Shown here piece by piece: positions 1-8,377 of a stretch of 28,334 nucleotides of DNA. How positions within the stretch are numbered: position 1 is the first letter of the stretch; every line of letters begins with the position of its first letter. Position numbers and translations under genes: made by a program. The notes under the pieces are model-generated. The model did no database searches and had not been told where the DNA came from. It worked only from the letters and a program-made list of their open reading frames with translations. Source of the DNA: Bacteroidales bacterium UBA1215. GTDB lineage: Bacteria > Bacteroidota > Bacteroidia > Bacteroidales > WCHB1-69. Location: contig DBXJ01000058.1 of NCBI GenBank assembly GCA_002309475.1, positions 13,276-41,609 of the forward strand, given 5' to 3'.

Positions 1-1
1 A

Positions 2-1096
2 ATAGTCCTTTTTGTCAGTTTTTTGTTGTTAGGGTTTGAAATAGTTGCTCAAGATGTTCCACGGGTGTTATTCATAGGGAATAGTTATACCGAGGTGAAT
101 AATTTGCCCAATATGGTGCAGCAAGTCGCCCGTAGTGCCAATAGAGATATTGTCCATTCCAGCAATACTCCGGGTGGATGTCTGTTTTCCATGCATTGTA
201 CCAATGCTTCTATGGATATGATTCGTCAAGGAGGTTGGGATGTGATAGTGTTGCAAGAGCAAAGTCAGTTGCCGTCTTTCACTCAAGAGGAAGTGGAGGT
301 GCAATGCTTGCCCTATGCCAAACGTTTAGCTGATTCGGCAGTCGCCTACAATCCGGATGTAAAAGTGATGTTTTATATGACATGGGGTCGTAAAAATGGT
401 GATGCAGACAATGCTCGTTATTTTTCGGTTTTAGGCACCTACGAAGGTATGGATAGTATGTTGTGTTTAAGATATATGCAGATGAAAGAAGACAATGATG
501 CATTTGTTTGTCCTGTCGGAAGGGTGTGGCGGCAAATTCGTACAAGCCATCCGGAAATAGAATTATACAATGCTGACGGGAGTCATCCGTCAATAGCCGG
601 CACCTATGCAGCTGCATGTGCATTTTATGCTATGATTTTTGCTCCATGGCATGCCACTCAACCCACCCAACAAGATATAATAACCGCTGACAGTCTTGCA
701 TTGTTGGCAGCCCATACGACAGACAATGTTACTTATACTGCCAATTTGAACGAAAATACAGCTCGCATTATACGCCAAATAGTTGATGCAGTTGTTTTTG
801 ACTCATTGGCTAAGTGGCAAAAACATGTGTCGGTTGTAGATGATATAGAAGAAGTAAGGGAAGAAAATTGGTCTTGCCGATTGTATCCCAATCCTGCCGG
901 CAACCTGCTTTTTGTAGATATAGATCAACCTGCTGTGGATGTACAATGTCCGAGGGTGAATATTGTGGATGTACAAGGTCGCATCTGTCAAACTGTTTCT
1001 TTACAAGCAGGACACAATAGCATTGACATTTCCTTATTGGCGAAGGGAATGTATTTTATACAACTGCCACAAAAAGTGTTGCGTTTTGTAAAATAA
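2..1096 (+). CDS. Secreted SGNH/GDSL-type hydrolase with T9SS sorting domain (5' end outside window)
   Basis: The reading frame is open to the left edge, and the first visible residues are a hydrophobic signal-peptide core ending near ...IVAQ, so the true start lies upstream of the window. A TTG at 23 would cut into the signal peptide and is not a credible start. After the signal comes LFIGNSYTEVNNLP, the block I motif of SGNH hydrolases, with the nucleophile Ser codon at 83-85. A late DGSHPSIAGTY motif near 575-607 matches block V and supplies the catalytic Asp and His. The fold resembles the DUF4886-type SGNH subgroup of Bacteroidetes; the substrate is unknown (ester or acetyl groups on glycans are plausible). 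The last ~75 residues, beginning at a YPNP motif and ending in a GMYFIQL strand, form a type A T9SS C-terminal domain, so the protein should cross the outer membrane by type IX secretion. A terminator follows, so it ends its transcript. Family call firm, substrate not. Confidence 0.85.
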   Translation: MVLFVSFLLLGFEIVAQDVPRVLFIGNSYTEVNNLPNMVQQVARSANRDIVHSSNTPGGCLFSMHCTNASMDMIRQGGWDVIVLQEQSQLPSFTQEEVEVQCLPYAKRLADSAVAYNPDVKVMFYMTWGRKNGDADNARYFSVLGTYEGMDSMLCLRYMQMKEDNDAFVCPVGRVWRQIRTSHPEIELYNADGSHPSIAGTYAAACAFYAMIFAPWHATQPTQQDIITADSLALLAAHTTDNVTYTANLNENTARIIRQIVDAVVFDSLAKWQKHVSVVDDIEEVREENWSCRLYPNPAGNLLFVDIDQPAVDVQCPRVNIVDVQGRICQTVSLQAGHNSIDISLLAKGMYFIQLPQKVLRFVK

Positions 1097-1140
1097 TGTC
1101 AGCACGGAAGGTTCGTTGGTCAACAAGATAGTTGAAGTAT

Positions 1141-1176
1141 AAAAATATTCGCTTTTCAGGCGAATATTTTTTTTAT
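1141..1176 (+). terminator. Intrinsic terminator after the SGNH hydrolase gene
   Basis: A perfect 9-bp stem AATATTCGC (1144-1152) pairs with GCGAATATT (1160-1168) around a 7-nt loop, with further A/T pairs outside, and runs directly into a T tract (to 1174). It separates the hydrolase transcript from the pepP operon. Confidence 0.85.
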
Positions 1177-1298
1177 TGAATTAGCAATCAATGCTTATTG
1201 CGATAAAAATAGGATAGAAAACAGATCGGTGAAAATATTTTTTCCCTTTTATTAAAAAAAATATTATGCGATATATTCAGTGTTATGAATTAAATTAG

Positions 1299-1306
1299 TA
1301 TCTTTG
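1299..1306 (+). promoter_or_regulatory. Bacteroidetes -7 box upstream of pepP
   Basis: TATCTTTG matches the Bacteroidetes sigma-ABfr -7 consensus TAnnTTTG and lies 20 nt before the ATG at 1327. No convincing -33 TTG at the usual distance was seen. It is the probable promoter of the five-gene run 1327-5836. Confidence 0.6.
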
Positions 1307-1326
1307 CAAGTTATTAGCATTTGAAA

Positions 1327-2613
1327 ATGAAATATAGCAAAATAGACAAGCAATTGTTCAAAGATAATCGTCAGCGATTGGCGGCAAATATGGAACCGCA
1401 GTCGGTGGCAATATTGTTTTCCAACGATGTCATGCCACGAGGAGGCGACCAAACCTATGCCTTTCACCAACATGCAGACTTGTTTTATCTGTCAGGAATA
1501 GACCAAGCCGATACAATTCTGGCACTTTGTCCACAGCACGAAAATCCTGCTTTGCGGGAAGTATTGTTTATTACAGAAAATAATGAACATAGCAAAATAT
1601 GGACAGGCAACAAATATAGCAAAGAAGAATCTCGGGAAATTTCCGGTATAAGCACTGTCTATTGGTGTAGTGAGGCGGAAAAAATACTACGGGAATTGAT
1701 ATTGTCAAGCAAAACTATCTATTTTGATTTGCCGGAAAACAAGGCTTATGTGCCACAAGTTACAACCAACAATGAACGACAAGCGGCCTATTATAGAAGT
1801 TTATATCCTTTGCATAACTATGCCCGCTTGGCACCGATAATGGAGCAGTTGCGGGTGCAAAAATCTTCCATAGAATTGCAATTGTTGCAGCAGGCTTGCA
1901 AAATTACCGGAGACACTTTCAAAGACTTGCTGACACAAGTGCATGCCGACATGGGAGAATATGAAATAGAAGGGCGTATTACGAATGGTTTTCTCTCTCG
2001 TAGAGCTACTTGTCATAGTTTTCATCCGATAGTGGCATCGGGGAAAAATGCCTGCATATTGCATTATGAAGACAATCATGACATTTGTCAAGACGGCGAT
2101 TTGTTGTTGTTGGATATGGGAGCGGAATATGCCCATTATGCAGGCGATTTAAGTCGTACTATTCCTATCAATAGCAAATTTTCCCCACGACAAAAACAAA
2201 TTTACGAGGCTTGTTTGGAAGTGTTCAATTATGCTAAAACACTTTATGTGCCGGGCATGAGTATCAACAAAATACATCGTCTAACATTGCAAAAAATGCA
2301 GGAACAATTGTTGAAGATTGACTTAATCAAACAGCAAGATATTGAGCAAGAAGTAGTTAAATATGATTCGGTGAGAAAATATTTCATGCACGGAACTGCA
2401 CATTTTGTCGGTTTGGATGTGCACGATGTGGGCGGAAAAGATACCGTGTTGGATTACGGCATGGTATTGAGTTGTGAGCCGGGTATCTATGTGGCGGAAG
2501 AAGGAATAGGCATTCGCATTGAAACCATGATGCAAGTAAACGACCATCCTATAGATATGATGGCGGATGTTCCGTCAACGGTCCAAGAAATTGAGTCAAT
2601 TATGCAAAAATAA
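1327..2613 (+). CDS. pepP: Xaa-Pro aminopeptidase, M24B family (PepP type)
   Basis: A 428-residue cytosolic metallopeptidase that removes N-terminal residues preceding proline. Residues ~1-125 are the aminopeptidase P N-terminal domain (GDQTYAFHQHADLFYLSGI), and the rest is the 'pita-bread' M24 catalytic domain. The five metal ligands are all present: Asp263 (DMGAEY), Asp274 (GDLSRT), His359 (HGTAHFVGLDVHDVG), Glu384 (SCEPGIYV) and Glu399 (RIETMM), so a dinuclear Mn/Zn site should form. An in-frame TTG lies 6 nt upstream, but the ATG at 1327 is preferred and sits 20 nt after a good -7 box. The popT gene follows after 5 nt. Length and motif order are normal for the family; nothing appears broken. 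Confidence 0.93.
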   Translation: MKYSKIDKQLFKDNRQRLAANMEPQSVAILFSNDVMPRGGDQTYAFHQHADLFYLSGIDQADTILALCPQHENPALREVLFITENNEHSKIWTGNKYSKEESREISGISTVYWCSEAEKILRELILSSKTIYFDLPENKAYVPQVTTNNERQAAYYRSLYPLHNYARLAPIMEQLRVQKSSIELQLLQQACKITGDTFKDLLTQVHADMGEYEIEGRITNGFLSRRATCHSFHPIVASGKNACILHYEDNHDICQDGDLLLLDMGAEYAHYAGDLSRTIPINSKFSPRQKQIYEACLEVFNYAKTLYVPGMSINKIHRLTLQKMQEQLLKIDLIKQQDIEQEVVKYDSVRKYFMHGTAHFVGLDVHDVGGKDTVLDYGMVLSCEPGIYVAEEGIGIRIETMMQVNDHPIDMMADVPSTVQEIESIMQK

Positions 2614-2618
2614 ACTAT

Positions 2619-3560
2619 ATGAAACTAAAAGAAATAATTCTAACCTATGTAAAAGGTATCTGTATGGGTGCTGCAGACGTAGTGCCGGGAGTTTCCGGTG
2701 GCACCATCGCCTTTATAACCGGTATTTATGAACGTTTTGTATTGGCCATTAAGAGTGTCAATTTTGCTAATATGAAATTGTTTTTTACCGGCAAATGGAA
2801 ATTGTTTTGGAAAAACATTGACGGTACTTTTTTGTTGTGTTTGTTTTTGGGTATCGGTACCAGCTTTTTGTTGTTGGCACGTTTGATAACCTATTGGATG
2901 AGCAACTATCCTGTATTGGTGTGGGCATTTTTCTTCGGCTTGATATTGGCGTCAACGGTATTTGTAAGTAGAACAGTGCAATGGAATTGGAAAACCATAT
3001 TGGCATTTATCATATTTGCAGTATTGGCTTTTTTTATTGCTTCACCGCAATTGGCACCTTTGAGTCAAAATAATGCCTTGTGGTACATATTTATATGTGG
3101 TGCCATTGCCATCTGTGCGATGATATTGCCCGGAATATCAGGAAGTTTTATTCTCGTTTTGTTAGGTGAATATTTCTATATGATGACAGCATTGTCGGAA
3201 TTGCAGATAACGGTTTTGTTGATATTTCTCTGCGGCGCCGTTCTCGGCCTGGTAACATTCGCCAATGTGATAGCATGGTTGTTTAAACATTTTAAAATGC
3301 TCACATTGGCCTCGTTGACGGGATTTATGTTCGGTTCTATGAACAAAATTTGGCCGTGGAAAGTTACTTTGGAAACCTATATCAACAATCATGGGCAGGA
3401 ATTGCCATTGCGACAGAAAAATATATTACCGCAACAATATGACAGTCAGTTTTTTATTGCAATAACTTTGATAGTGGTCGGTTTTTTGCTGATATTTGTT
3501 ATTGAAAAACTGGCTGCAAGATTGCATCAGCAGGACGCACAAAAAACAACAGAGGCATAG
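2619..3560 (+). CDS. popT: DUF368 membrane protein, likely undecaprenyl-phosphate translocase (PopT family)
   Basis: A 313-residue polytopic inner-membrane protein with many hydrophobic segments. The family signature is duplicated: PGVSGGT at residues 23-29 and PGISGSF at 171-177, as expected for an internally repeated DUF368 transporter. DUF368 proteins (PopT) have been reported, alongside DedA-family UptA, to return undecaprenyl phosphate across the cytoplasmic membrane for reuse in wall and glycan assembly; that role is transferred from the family. The gene starts 5 nt after pepP and its TAG stop abuts the ATG of aroE, so it is translated from the same message. The C-terminal tail after the last helix is short and charged. 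Membership is clear; the exact lipid substrate in this organism is inferred. Confidence 0.85.
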   Translation: MKLKEIILTYVKGICMGAADVVPGVSGGTIAFITGIYERFVLAIKSVNFANMKLFFTGKWKLFWKNIDGTFLLCLFLGIGTSFLLLARLITYWMSNYPVLVWAFFFGLILASTVFVSRTVQWNWKTILAFIIFAVLAFFIASPQLAPLSQNNALWYIFICGAIAICAMILPGISGSFILVLLGEYFYMMTALSELQITVLLIFLCGAVLGLVTFANVIAWLFKHFKMLTLASLTGFMFGSMNKIWPWKVTLETYINNHGQELPLRQKNILPQQYDSQFFIAITLIVVGFLLIFVIEKLAARLHQQDAQKTTEA

Positions 3561-4271
3561 ATGAAAATATTCGGTTTGGTCGGACATCCTTTGGAACATT
3601 CTTTTTCTCCTCGGTATTTTACAGAAAAAATACGGATGGAGAAAGCTGATGCATGTTTTCAATTGTTTGACATAGACCATGTAGAAGAAATAAGCCGGTT
3701 GATTGAAAATGAGGATTTGTGTGGTTTTACCGTTACTTTGCCATACAAACAAACTATCATACCTTTGTTGGATGCTTTGGATGAAACCGCCGAGACCATT
3801 GGAGCTGTAAATGTGGTGAAAATAGATAGAAGCAATGCTGTCAGAACGATAGGTTATAATACGGATTGTATAGGATTTGAACAATCTATTCAGAAATACA
3901 TACCCCTTTATGGCAAACATGCCTTGTTGCTGGGTAACGGAGGTGCCGCACAAGCGGTGAAATATGTCTTCAATAAACATCAAGTAAACTATCGGATAGT
4001 TACCAGAAATACAGTTTTAACTGCCAAAGATGTGGAAGCGGCAGACATTATTGTGAATGCAACGCCATTGGGAATGTTTCCTCAGGTAGATACTTGTCCT
4101 GCAATAGAGGAGCAGTGGTTCAACAAGCATCACTTGTTGTTTGATTTGGTATATAATCCGCAGCAGACGCTTTTTTTGAAAAAAGGACAACAAAAAGGTG
4201 CAAAAACAGTGAATGGATATGAAATGTTGTGCTTGCAGGCAGATGCTGCATGGAAGATTTGGAATGAATAA
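3561..4271 (+). CDS. aroE: Shikimate dehydrogenase
   Basis: A 236-residue NADP-dependent enzyme reducing 3-dehydroshikimate to shikimate in chorismate and aromatic amino acid synthesis. The N-terminal substrate domain has the HSFSP motif (residues 13-17) and the catalytic pair Lys63 (VTLPYKQ) and Asp102 (NTDCIGF). The Rossmann domain has a GNGGAA loop at 125-130 and NATPLGMFP further on. The length is slightly short but usual for Bacteroidetes AroE. The ATG directly abuts the popT stop, so translational coupling is likely. Downstream is thiL after 11 nt. Confidence 0.95.
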   Translation: MKIFGLVGHPLEHSFSPRYFTEKIRMEKADACFQLFDIDHVEEISRLIENEDLCGFTVTLPYKQTIIPLLDALDETAETIGAVNVVKIDRSNAVRTIGYNTDCIGFEQSIQKYIPLYGKHALLLGNGGAAQAVKYVFNKHQVNYRIVTRNTVLTAKDVEAADIIVNATPLGMFPQVDTCPAIEEQWFNKHHLLFDLVYNPQQTLFLKKGQQKGAKTVNGYEMLCLQADAAWKIWNE

Positions 4272-4282
4272 ATTTTATGTAA

Positions 4283-5332
4283 ATGTTAGAAAATAAGAAT
4301 CTTACAAATTTAAACGAATACGGAGAATTTGGTTTGATAGACTTGCTGACCAAGGATATCAAATTAAAAAACAAGAGTAGTGTTTTAGGTGTCGGAGACG
4401 ATGCCGCCATTATTGACAGCGGCGATAGACTGCAAGTGGTTTCCACCGATTTGCTGGTGGAAGGCATTCATTTTGACATACACTATACGCCGTTGAGACA
4501 TTTGGGTTATAAGGCAATAGCCGTCAATTTATCGGATATTGCCGCCATGAATGCCCGTCCCGAACAGGTGTTGGTCAGCATTGCTATTTCCTCCCGCTAT
4601 ACAGTGGAGGCCATACAAGAATTGTATGCAGGCATGAAACTCTGCTGTGAACGCTATGGCGTGGATTTGGTCGGTGGCGACACCACCTCCAGCGTCAGCG
4701 GCATGTTTATCTCTGTAACTGTTTTGGGCTATGCCAAAAAAGAACAACTAGTCAAACGCAGTACGGCAGGATTGAAAGATTTGATATGCGTAAGCGGGGA
4801 TTTAGGCGGTGCCTATATGGGTTTGCTATTATTAGAAAGAGAAAAAGAAGTTTTCTTAAAAGACCCGAGCAATCAGCCGGAATTGGAAGGAAAAGATTAT
4901 ATCTTAGAGCGTCAATTGAAACCTGAACCCCGTTTGGATGTAATAGATGTGCTTGAAAAACAAAAAGTTGTGCCGACTTCCATGATAGACATTTCCGACG
5001 GGTTGGCATCGGAGGTGTTGCATCTTTGCAAAGATTCTCACAAAGGTTGTCGCTTGTATGAAGAAAAAATTCCTATTGACACACAGACCTATGATATGGC
5101 AATAGAATTTGCCATCACTCCGTCTGTGGCGGCACTAAATGGCGGAGAAGATTATGAATTGCTATTCACCGTTGCACAAGCCGATTATGACAAAATAAAA
5201 GATTGCATGGAATTTTCCATCATAGGCTATACAACCGACGAAAGTGAAGGTTGTTCGCTGATAACAAAGGACGACAAACTTATTGAATTGAAGGCACAAG
5301 GTTGGAATGCATTTACAAAGGAGAACAAATAG
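4283..5332 (+). CDS. thiL: Thiamine-monophosphate kinase
   Basis: A 349-residue cytosolic enzyme that phosphorylates thiamine monophosphate to thiamine diphosphate, the last step of cofactor synthesis. It belongs to the AIR synthase/PurM fold. Diagnostic motifs are VGDDAA at residues 37-42, the metal/ATP-binding STDLLVEGIHF at 54-64, VNLSDIAAMNA and LVGGDTTSS in the N-terminal half, and SMIDISDGLASE plus GGEDYELLFT in the C-terminal half. All acidic metal-binding positions look intact. The preceding gap is 11 nt and the stop abuts the ATG of the next gene, so thiL sits inside the pepP-popT-aroE operon. No TPP riboswitch was seen in front of it. Confidence 0.95.
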   Translation: MLENKNLTNLNEYGEFGLIDLLTKDIKLKNKSSVLGVGDDAAIIDSGDRLQVVSTDLLVEGIHFDIHYTPLRHLGYKAIAVNLSDIAAMNARPEQVLVSIAISSRYTVEAIQELYAGMKLCCERYGVDLVGGDTTSSVSGMFISVTVLGYAKKEQLVKRSTAGLKDLICVSGDLGGAYMGLLLLEREKEVFLKDPSNQPELEGKDYILERQLKPEPRLDVIDVLEKQKVVPTSMIDISDGLASEVLHLCKDSHKGCRLYEEKIPIDTQTYDMAIEFAITPSVAALNGGEDYELLFTVAQADYDKIKDCMEFSIIGYTTDESEGCSLITKDDKLIELKAQGWNAFTKENK

Positions 5333-5836
5333 ATGAAAGTAAAATTTTTATTGTGGATACTATTGGCAACCCTATGCTTCACTTCGTGTCGTCCTCGCCA
5401 TCCCTTTAGCGACATTCCTACCTTGCAGTTTGTCAGTTTGGAAAAAATATACAATGGCACCGCTTCGGACAACGAAGCCTTGTTAACGGTTTATTTTACA
5501 GATGGAGACGGCAATATCGGCTTAAATGCTTCCGACAACAAACCTCCCTTTGACACCGCTTCGGAGTTCTACTACAACTTTTTTATCACTTATTATGAAT
5601 TGCAAAATGGTGTTTGGGTGTCGCCGGAGAATTTGAAAGATCAGTTCAATATACGTTTGCCGCGTTTTCTTTCATCCGATATTGAAGAGCCTATTGATGG
5701 CAATATTGAATCTATTATCAATATCAATAATCCTTATTCCTCTTTCGACACCATTCGCTTTGAATGTTATTTGGTGGATAGAGATTTAAACAAAAGCAAT
5801 ATCATCTATACCGATACTTTGGTGGTGAATAAATAA
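5333..5836 (+). CDS. Small predicted lipoprotein of unknown function
   Basis: A 167-residue protein with an N-terminal hydrophobic stretch and lipobox LCFTSC, which predicts cleavage before Cys19 and lipid anchoring in the envelope. The mature part contains an Asp/Asn/Gly-rich segment (YFTDGDGNIGLNASD) that could be a calcium-binding or beta-turn loop, and a C-terminal region rich in alternating hydrophobic residues that looks all-beta. No enzymatic motif was recognised. The ATG abuts the thiL stop, so it is the last gene of the pepP operon; whether it serves any common function with its neighbours cannot be said. Function unknown. Confidence 0.75.
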   Translation: MKVKFLLWILLATLCFTSCRPRHPFSDIPTLQFVSLEKIYNGTASDNEALLTVYFTDGDGNIGLNASDNKPPFDTASEFYYNFFITYYELQNGVWVSPENLKDQFNIRLPRFLSSDIEEPIDGNIESIININNPYSSFDTIRFECYLVDRDLNKSNIIYTDTLVVNK

Positions 5837-5854
5837 GAAAGAGATGCTTTCTTT
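5835..5854 (+). terminator. Weak AT-rich hairpin at the end of the pepP operon
   Basis: AAGAAAG (835-841 of the 5 kb block, i.e. 5835-5841) can pair with CTTTCTT (5847-5853) around a 5-nt loop, overlapping the lipoprotein stop codon and followed by only a short T run. It lies between convergent genes where a terminator is expected, but the stem is poor. Confidence 0.3.
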
Positions 5855-5883
5855 GCTGATTTTCAAAAAAGAGTTCCTATGTT

Positions 5884-8367
5884 TTAAGGTTTGCTGAATA
5901 TGGTAACAGAACCTTGCTGTATAATGGGAGGCATATCTTTGCTGTAGGCCTTTGCCGTCCAATAATATACGCCATCACTGACTCTTTTTCCGTTGGAATC
6001 ACAACCATCCCACCAGAAGAGATCGTCCTCATAGTGCGGACATTGCCCGTCGTTGCACGACTGTTGCCAAATGGTGGTGCCCCAGCGGTTGTAAACGGTC
6101 ATTTCGAAGGCGTCGAACAAACCTTTGTCTTCCACGGGTCGGAAATAATACAATGAGCCGTCTGTCCCGACAGGGGTGAAAACATTCGGGAAAAAGAAGG
6201 GGCTGACAATGTTTACTACATGGGAAATGCTGTCGGTGCAACCGTTGGTATCGGTGACGAGCAAGGTGACATTATAGGCACCTTCTGCGGTGAATATATG
6301 ATTAGGGTTTTGTATGCTATCGGTGTGGCTGTCGCCCATATCCCAGTGCCAAGAGCAAATCGGAGCATAGGGGTCTGTGGATTTGTCGTGGAAATACACG
6401 GCATAGTTGACGGTAGTTGTAGCGGGTACTGCCTCAAATTCGGCAAGGGGGCCGCCTATGCTGTCAATGAAAATATCTTGCTCCAGCAGGCAGACGGAAT
6501 CTGAAATGGAAACATGATACCATCCTGCTGTCAAGCCCCGTATGGTATCCTGCTTGTAAGTATTGCTGTCAAGAATATACACCACTTGTTGCGGGAAGGC
6601 ACTATTGGCGGAGCAGATAATGGTTCCGTCTGCCTGCCGGCAGAGTTCGGGAGTGGTGCTTACATCTGCCTCCAAGGAGGTGATGTGTAGGGTGGATGAA
6701 ATGCTATAGGAGTTTGTGTCAAATTCATCGTTGTAACGTATCTCCATGCGAATGTGATAGTTTCCTTTTGTAAAGAATTTTTTCCAGACCAACTGGTCAC
6801 GTGCTGTAATCTCTTCCACTGAATCAATATACCAGCAAATATGTCCGGGTTGGGTGCTGAGTGAGTCCGCCACTTCCGCTTGAAAAGTGATTTCCTGTTC
6901 ACAAAAGAACAGTTCAGGCAATTTAAGATAGTGAGTATCGTTGGCAGTAAAGGAACGTTCCCAATTGCGGAATTTGGCCGATGCGAGCAAATAGTAACTT
7001 TCGGTAATCGCCAACCCATAACTATAGGCTTGTAATCCGAAGGTATTGTTGGAGAATATGTAGGTAGAGTCTTTATCCAACAGCATGTCATAGTATGACC
7101 ATCCGGAGGGATGATTATACCATTTTCCTCCAAAAAGTGCTTCATTGTTTCCTTCGTTGACACGTACATAACAACTGTCTTTCCCTATGGCGGGCACTAC
7201 AATCATTGCATGGTACTGCGGAATAATCGTATCGGTTGGAGCTGGAGGCATTTCAAAAGGTTTGATGATGCAAGATTTGACACGTTGGCAGAGCGGAGAC
7301 ACCCATGTAATGGCCGGATCACCTTTCCCTCTTAGGAGGCTCAAAGGGTTTCTGAAGTTACAACACGGCAAAAAGGAACAGGCAAGTACCGGTTTGTCTG
7401 TGGTGATATAACATCCGCTGTCCGCAATGGTGGTTTCAATCCATACCCATTCTCCTGCATATAGCCCGTTCAGCTTACCCGGTCCGCTGATGTCGGTACG
7501 CAGCGTTCCTCCTGACACAGCGATATTCGTGTTGTTTTCCGTAGCCATAATTTGAACAAAATCCGATCCCATGTCGCTGGCAGGTATAAAAAACTCTTTC
7601 CCGCTTGTATTTATGGGATAGTATTGTTCGTATAGTTTGTCGGTAATCCCAAAATGGGGAATATTGGTTGGATTTTCCACATTAAACAGTGCTACCCGTT
7701 TGTTGCTTTTTAGCCTCCTTTGAACACCGGAAGCGGAATGGGGTATGGAAAAATAATAAGTTTCCCCTTTGTTGAGGGTACATAACAGCTGTCCGCCCAT
7801 GGTGACGATAGTGCCGTTTGCTGTGCCAATGATTACACATAGTTCGTCCAGCTTAGGTGTTGTATTTCCGTTTTGACGAAAAATGTAATAGTCACATCCC
7901 AATGCTTCCACAGGCAGCACGAGAGTAGCATCGGCATCAGCGTATATCCTTGATATGGCAGATACGTTGATACTGCTATCACTCAGAATGCATATGCTGA
8001 GGTTGTCTTGTTTGTCCATAGTCTTATTGTAGCATCCTTGGGCCTGTTTATAGGATAGTCTGTGGGAAAATATATGTCCTGGTGATACATGAAAAGGTAT
8101 GGTATCTCCGGAATGTGTGAAGAGGATTTGACCATTGGCCTGATGCATTGACTGAATCCGGATTTCGAAATAGTTTTCGATTCCAAACACCCCGGGACCA
8201 AAATACCCTGTGTCAATTGGTCTCAAATAGTGTTCTCCGAATGTTAGCCAAAACTCCGTACAAGATGACTGTGCATGGATGCGAGTGATGCCCATGCACA
8301 GCAATATTGTCAGGAAAATCATTCCTGCATGTATAATTTTATGAGGTTTATTCAAAGGAACAGACAT
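5884..8367 (-). CDS. Large secreted IgGFc-binding-like protein with PKD domain and type B T9SS sorting domain
   Basis: An 827-residue protein. The signal peptide occupies residues ~1-32 (a second Met at 16 could also start it), ending ...RIHAQ before SSCTEFWLTFGEHY, the opening motif of the IgGFc-binding-protein N-terminal domain common in Bacteroidetes surface proteins. Residues ~35-480 are this beta-rich region. A PKD domain follows at about residues 645-715, with the typical WHWDMGDS and GAYNVTLLVTD motifs. The final ~100 residues (FFFPNVFTPVGTDG, VYNRWGTTIWQ, WDGCDSNGKRVSDGVYYW) are the 'gliding motility-associated' type B sorting domain used by T9SS. The start codon is only 11 nt downstream of the BspA-like gene stop, so both are one transcript. 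Likely a surface adhesin; real IgG binding is not implied. Confidence 0.85.
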   Translation of the reverse strand: MSVPLNKPHKIIHAGMIFLTILLCMGITRIHAQSSCTEFWLTFGEHYLRPIDTGYFGPGVFGIENYFEIRIQSMHQANGQILFTHSGDTIPFHVSPGHIFSHRLSYKQAQGCYNKTMDKQDNLSICILSDSSINVSAISRIYADADATLVLPVEALGCDYYIFRQNGNTTPKLDELCVIIGTANGTIVTMGGQLLCTLNKGETYYFSIPHSASGVQRRLKSNKRVALFNVENPTNIPHFGITDKLYEQYYPINTSGKEFFIPASDMGSDFVQIMATENNTNIAVSGGTLRTDISGPGKLNGLYAGEWVWIETTIADSGCYITTDKPVLACSFLPCCNFRNPLSLLRGKGDPAITWVSPLCQRVKSCIIKPFEMPPAPTDTIIPQYHAMIVVPAIGKDSCYVRVNEGNNEALFGGKWYNHPSGWSYYDMLLDKDSTYIFSNNTFGLQAYSYGLAITESYYLLASAKFRNWERSFTANDTHYLKLPELFFCEQEITFQAEVADSLSTQPGHICWYIDSVEEITARDQLVWKKFFTKGNYHIRMEIRYNDEFDTNSYSISSTLHITSLEADVSTTPELCRQADGTIICSANSAFPQQVVYILDSNTYKQDTIRGLTAGWYHVSISDSVCLLEQDIFIDSIGGPLAEFEAVPATTTVNYAVYFHDKSTDPYAPICSWHWDMGDSHTDSIQNPNHIFTAEGAYNVTLLVTDTNGCTDSISHVVNIVSPFFFPNVFTPVGTDGSLYYFRPVEDKGLFDAFEMTVYNRWGTTIWQQSCNDGQCPHYEDDLFWWDGCDSNGKRVSDGVYYWTAKAYSKDMPPIIQQGSVTIFSKP

Positions 8368-8377
8368 GGCAAAAGTA

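Noticed and set aside
5884..8367. Immunoglobulin-binding function of the IgGFc-binding-like domain
   Set aside because: The domain name is historic; many environmental Bacteroidetes carry it, so no host-antibody interaction can be inferred.
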